Assembly (NCBI RefSeq): GCF_002243645.1
Contig: NZ_CP017704.1
Coordinates: 969,501 to 1,033,500 of the forward strand
DNA length: 64,000 bases
Direction of reading: 5' to 3'
Origin: Peribacillus simplex NBRC 15720 = DSM 1321
Lineage (GTDB): Bacteria > Bacillota > Bacilli > Bacillales > DSM-1321
Numbering within the stretch: position 1 is the first letter of the stretch; each line of letters starts with the position of its first letter. A program made the translations under genes and the position numbers. Of this stretch, positions 60,853 through 64,000 are shown piece by piece. Below the pieces are notes generated by a model. That model was given only the letters and a program-made list of their open reading frames with translations, had not been told where the DNA came from and made no database searches.

Positions 60853-60899
60853 CCAAGGTGTCAACGTAGAAGCAGGTTCACTTCTCTCTGCGAAAGCTC

Positions 60900-62252
60900 T
60901 TACTTAAGTTTATGCACGGCCTCCATAAACATGTCTCCTCTTTGCTCAAAAGTTTTATATTGATCCCAGCTTGCACAAGCCGGGGAGAGAAGAATGCAGT
61001 CGCCTTCATTTGATAATTCAAATGCAGCCGGCACGGCCTTTTCTACATTATCGACACGTTTTATATTCGCTATTCCTATTTCTTTGGCTACCCGTTCAAT
61101 TTTTTCTGCCGTTTCACCAAAAGTTATTACGGCTTTGACATTTTTCATCGCCGGTTTCAACTCATCAAATTCATTTCCCCGATCCAAACCGCCTGCCAAT
61201 AAGATGACAGGTTCCGTGAAAGATGTTAGCGCTTTGGATGCTGCAAGAATGTTCGTCGCTTTCGAATCATTATAAAATTTACGGTTATCGATCGTTGCTA
61301 CGAACTGCAGACGGTGCTCCACACCATAAAATGTTTTCAGTACAGTCTGAATGGCTTCGTTAGCTACCCCCTTCAGTTTGGCGGCTGAGATGGCCGCGAG
61401 TACATTTTCCAAATTATGCTTCCCAGGAAGGGCTATCTCTGAAACTTCAATGATTTTTTCTCCTCGGAAACAGACTGCACCATCTTCCACATAGGCTCCA
61501 TTCTCATGTTTCATTTCAGCTGAAAAAGGAACAAGTTCAGCCTTCGTCTTTTTCGCCATGGATAAAACAAGTTCTTGATCTGCATTATAAATCATGAAAT
61601 CTGAGGCTATTTGATTTTTCGTAATTGCAGCTTTTGCTTCGACATATTCCTGTTTGGAACTGTGATAATCCAAATGTGCATCATACAAATTTGTCACGAT
61701 TGAGATTTCAGGACGAAATTCGTCTATTCCCATTAACTGAAACGATGATAATTCAATGACGATCGAGTCATCTGGTTTTGCTTTTTCAGCAACACCTGAA
61801 GCCACTGTCCCGATATTACCGGCAATCAGCGGGGATTTTTCACCGGTCTTCAACATTTCGTATATCAATGTTGTCGTGGTCGTTTTCCCATTTGTACCAG
61901 TGATTCCTATAAAAGGTGCTTCACTTATCTGATAGGCAAGTTCAACTTCCGTTATAACAGGAATCCCTTTTTCCAATGCCCCTTTTACAATAGGGTTCCG
62001 ATAGGGAATTCCCGGGTTTTTAACGATCAGCTCGAAACCCTCATCAAGAAGCTCGATTGGATGACTACCGCAGATGACTTTGATTCCCTGTTCAAGAAGT
62101 CCCTGAGCCTCAGGATTTTCCGATAATGGCTTCATGTCATTAACCGTCACAAAAGCACCTAATTTATGTAGAAGCGAAGCTGCCATCACTCCGCTTTTTG
62201 CCAAACCCAATACTAATATCTTTTTCTCTGAATACTTTACAGTCTCTTTCAA
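60900..62252 (-). CDS. murD: UDP-N-acetylmuramoylalanine-D-glutamate ligase MurD
   Basis: MurD adds D-glutamate to UDP-MurNAc-L-Ala. The 450-residue protein has the P-loop [11 protein letters not shown], the NPGIPYRNP uridine domain, [13 protein letters not shown] and [22 protein letters not shown], and [15 protein letters not shown] near the end. The start is TTG at 62252, right after the mraY stop; GAGGTGTGG is the ribosome site. It ends in a terminator rather than running into spoVE. Confidence 0.96.
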   Translation of the reverse strand: MKETVKYSEKKILVLGLAKSGVMAASLLHKLGAFVTVNDMKPLSENPEAQGLLEQGIKVICGSHPIELLDEGFELIVKNPGIPYRNPIVKGALEKGIPVITEVELAYQISEAPFIGITGTNGKTTTTTLIYEMLKTGEKSPLIAGNIGTVASGVAEKAKPDDSIVIELSSFQLMGIDEFRPEISIVTNLYDAHLDYHSSKQEYVEAKAAITKNQIASDFMIYNADQELVLSMAKKTKAELVPFSAEMKHENGAYVEDGAVCFRGEKIIEVSEIALPGKHNLENVLAAISAAKLKGVANEAIQTVLKTFYGVEHRLQFVATIDNRKFYNDSKATNILAASKALTSFTEPVILLAGGLDRGNEFDELKPAMKNVKAVITFGETAEKIERVAKEIGIANIKRVDNVEKAVPAAFELSNEGDCILLSPACASWDQYKTFEQRGDMFMEAVHKLK

Positions 62253-63230
62253 TTATATCCACACCTCTAAATAGATTCCGAGTACCGCACACAGCAGCCC
62301 CACTGTCCAGAAAGTCACGACGACGCGCCATTCCGACCAGCCGGAAAGCTCATAATGGTGGTGAAGCGGACTCATTTTAAAAATACGTTTACCAGTCGTT
62401 TTAAAAGATCCTACCTGCAGGATGACCGAGAGCGTCTCAATGACGAAGACTCCGCCAATGATTACCAGGAGGATTTCAAGCTTCGTTAACAAGGCGATGG
62501 TTGCGATCGCTCCTCCAAGGGCCAAGGAACCCGTATCCCCCATGAAAACCTTTGCTGGATGTGCATTGAATACCAAAAATCCAAGTACTGCACCGACAAC
62601 CGCCACCGAAAAAATAGCGACATCATATTGTGACTGACTCCAGGCCAAAATGGCAAAAGCCCCAAAGGCAATGGCTGATGTTCCTGATACAAGACCATCA
62701 AGCCCATCCGTCAAATTGACGGCATTCGAAAAACCTACCAGCCAGAAAATAACGATAAACAGATAAAACCAGCCAAAATCAAAAGCAAAGTCCGTGCCTG
62801 GAATCGTCAATTCAGGATTAAAACGGTCTGTCTGCTTAAAGACGAAGTAAAAGATGACCGAAATCACAATTTGTCCAAGCAGTTTTTGCTTGGAAGTCAG
62901 TCCTAGGTTTCGCTTCATGACCACTTTGATGAAATCATCCAGGAAACCTAATAAACCAAATCCTAAAGTAACGAATAATAATAAATACGTTTCGGTTGAA
63001 GGTGCCGAAAATTTCAATGTCATGACTAGTGTTGCGATGGTAACAGATAATAATATGACCAAACCGCCCATTGTGGGTGTTCCCGTTTTCTTCAGATGCG
63101 ATTGTGGGCCTTCTTCCCTTATACTTTGCCCGAATTTCAATCTTCTTAAAAACGGGATGAAAATCGGCGAAAGAAGAACGGTTACTAAAAACGCCACCAA
63201 AATCGTATAAAAAATCACTTGTTCCAACAT
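62253..63230 (-). CDS. mraY: Phospho-N-acetylmuramoyl-pentapeptide transferase MraY
   Basis: MraY makes lipid I in the membrane. The 325-residue protein has ten hydrophobic helices and the active-site segments [28 protein letters not shown] and [19 protein letters not shown], including the Asp residues of the family. The ATG at 63230 is 90 bases after the murE stop. murD follows directly. Confidence 0.97.
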   Translation of the reverse strand: MLEQVIFYTILVAFLVTVLLSPIFIPFLRRLKFGQSIREEGPQSHLKKTGTPTMGGLVILLSVTIATLVMTLKFSAPSTETYLLLFVTLGFGLLGFLDDFIKVVMKRNLGLTSKQKLLGQIVISVIFYFVFKQTDRFNPELTIPGTDFAFDFGWFYLFIVIFWLVGFSNAVNLTDGLDGLVSGTSAIAFGAFAILAWSQSQYDVAIFSVAVVGAVLGFLVFNAHPAKVFMGDTGSLALGGAIATIALLTKLEILLVIIGGVFVIETLSVILQVGSFKTTGKRIFKMSPLHHHYELSGWSEWRVVVTFWTVGLLCAVLGIYLEVWI

Positions 63231-63319
63231 TCCTTACTCCCTCATTCCTAACACAATTCAAATATAAAATTCTGCTTGATGTCTTTTCTTATTTGTTGCA
63301 GGGCAATTTCAGCGTTGGA

Positions 63320-64000
63320 TCAAACTGAACCCAAACGACTCTGAATCGCCTTTTCCGCTTCTTCACGGTCATCGAAGTGAAGCACTTCGTCACCGACCAA
63401 TTGATAGGTTTCATGACCTTTTCCAGCTATTAATATAACGTCGCCCTCTTCCGCCTTGGAAACAGCGTAAGCTATCGCCTGCCTGCGGTCTTCAATAACC
63501 GTATATTCTTTGCCCGCTACACCAGCTTCCATATCCCGCAGAATCTGGGCAGGATCTTCACTGCGTGGATTATCCGAAGTGAAGATCGGGTCAGTCGCCA
63601 AGCTGCATGCAATTTCGGCCATGATGGGACGCTTTGTCTTGTCTCGGTCCCCTCCGCAGCCCACTATCACAAAGATTTTCTTTCTAGCAAACTCACCAAC
63701 AGTCTTTAGAACATTTTCTAAACTGTCCGGAGTATGGGCATAGTCAACAATGACTGGAAAGTCCTGATTCGCTGTAATGAGCTCAAAACGGCCTGCAACA
63801 CCTTTTATTTCCTCGATGGATCTAATTGTCTCATCTAGATCGTTACCGGCGCACAAAGCAGCAGAGATGGCAGAGAGTACATTATAAACACTGAATTTAC
63901 CAATTAGCTTCAGCTGAATGTAACGCTCTTCTTTACCTGCTGTCAAGGTGAACGATGTGCCATTTGCATCAATTTTTATATCCTTGGCCCTGATATCTGC
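63320..64000 (-). CDS. murE: UDP-MurNAc-tripeptide synthetase MurE, C-terminal part (gene runs off the window)
   Basis: MurE adds the third stem-peptide residue. Only the C-terminal 226 residues and the stop lie in the window; the frame stays open to position 64000 and continues beyond. VVDYAHTPDSLENVL and FTSDNPRSEDPAQILRDM are visible; DNPR is the motif for meso-diaminopimelate, so this is the DAP-adding type, fitting Bacillus. GHETYQLVGDEVLHFDDRE is the C-terminal part. It is the first gene here in the murE-mraY-murD order. Confidence 0.97.
   Translation of the reverse strand, partial: ADIRAKDIKIDANGTSFTLTAGKEERYIQLKLIGKFSVYNVLSAISAALCAGNDLDETIRSIEEIKGVAGRFELITANQDFPVIVDYAHTPDSLENVLKTVGEFARKKIFVIVGCGGDRDKTKRPIMAEIACSLATDPIFTSDNPRSEDPAQILRDMEAGVAGKEYTVIEDRRQAIAYAVSKAEEGDVILIAGKGHETYQLVGDEVLHFDDREEAEKAIQSRLGSV

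Overview
The window is core chromosome of an endospore-forming member of the Bacillaceae. Endospore formation is shown by spoVM, spoIIGA-sigE-sigG, spoVE and ylmC. The MurE fragment carries the DNPR motif typical of enzymes that add meso-diaminopimelate. Gene order follows the Bacillus subtilis dcw - sporulation sigma - ylm - ileS - pyr - yloA..fabD region almost gene for gene, drawn here in reverse, so nearly everything reads on the minus strand; only rpmB and rqcH are on plus. The proteins look closest to Bacillus/Peribacillus-type sequences, but I cannot name a species. No mobile element, prophage, CRISPR array, rRNA or tRNA was seen, and no obviously transferred gene.

Layout, left to right (against the direction of most transcription): fabD (partial), plsX and fapR (phospholipid/fatty-acid synthesis under FapR control); recG; sdaAA-sdaAB (serine dehydratase); fakA and yloU; rpmB (plus); spoVM; thiN; rpe, rsgA, prkC, prpC, rlmN, rsmB, fmt, def, priA, coaBC, rpoZ, gmk, remA, yloC (translation, replication restart, Ser/Thr signalling and housekeeping); a P-type Ca2+ ATPase; rqcH (plus); the complete pyrimidine operon pyrR-pyrP-pyrB-pyrC-carA-carB-pyrK-pyrD-pyrF-pyrE with three PyrR attenuators; rluD and lspA; ileS with an isoleucine T-box; divIVA, ylmH, ylmG, sepF, ylmE, ylmD, ylmC (cell pole/division and associated genes); sigG, sigE, spoIIGA; ftsZ, ftsA, sbp, ylxX, ylxW, divIB, murB, spoVE, murD, mraY and murE (partial).

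The region links envelope precursor synthesis, division and early sporulation sigma factors on one side with nucleotide and lipid supply on the other. Regulatory DNA is unusually readable: a FapR operator over the fapR start site, PyrR-binding loops, a T-box with an AUC specifier, a 22-bp-spaced Spo0A-type spoIIG promoter and a sigma-F/G promoter with a Shine-Dalgarno-masking hairpin before sigG.

Compared with B. subtilis, murG, bpr, ylmA, ylyA and the cysH..ylnF sulfate cluster are absent from their usual places. I did not find an undescribed multi-gene system. The unusual signals are regulatory or structural: intergenic hairpins and palindromes, competing terminators, and dcw genes cut into separate units by terminators. 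Many starts were moved inward from the longest open frame, using ribosome sites, family alignment from memory and overlap with the upstream gene; several are GTG or TTG.
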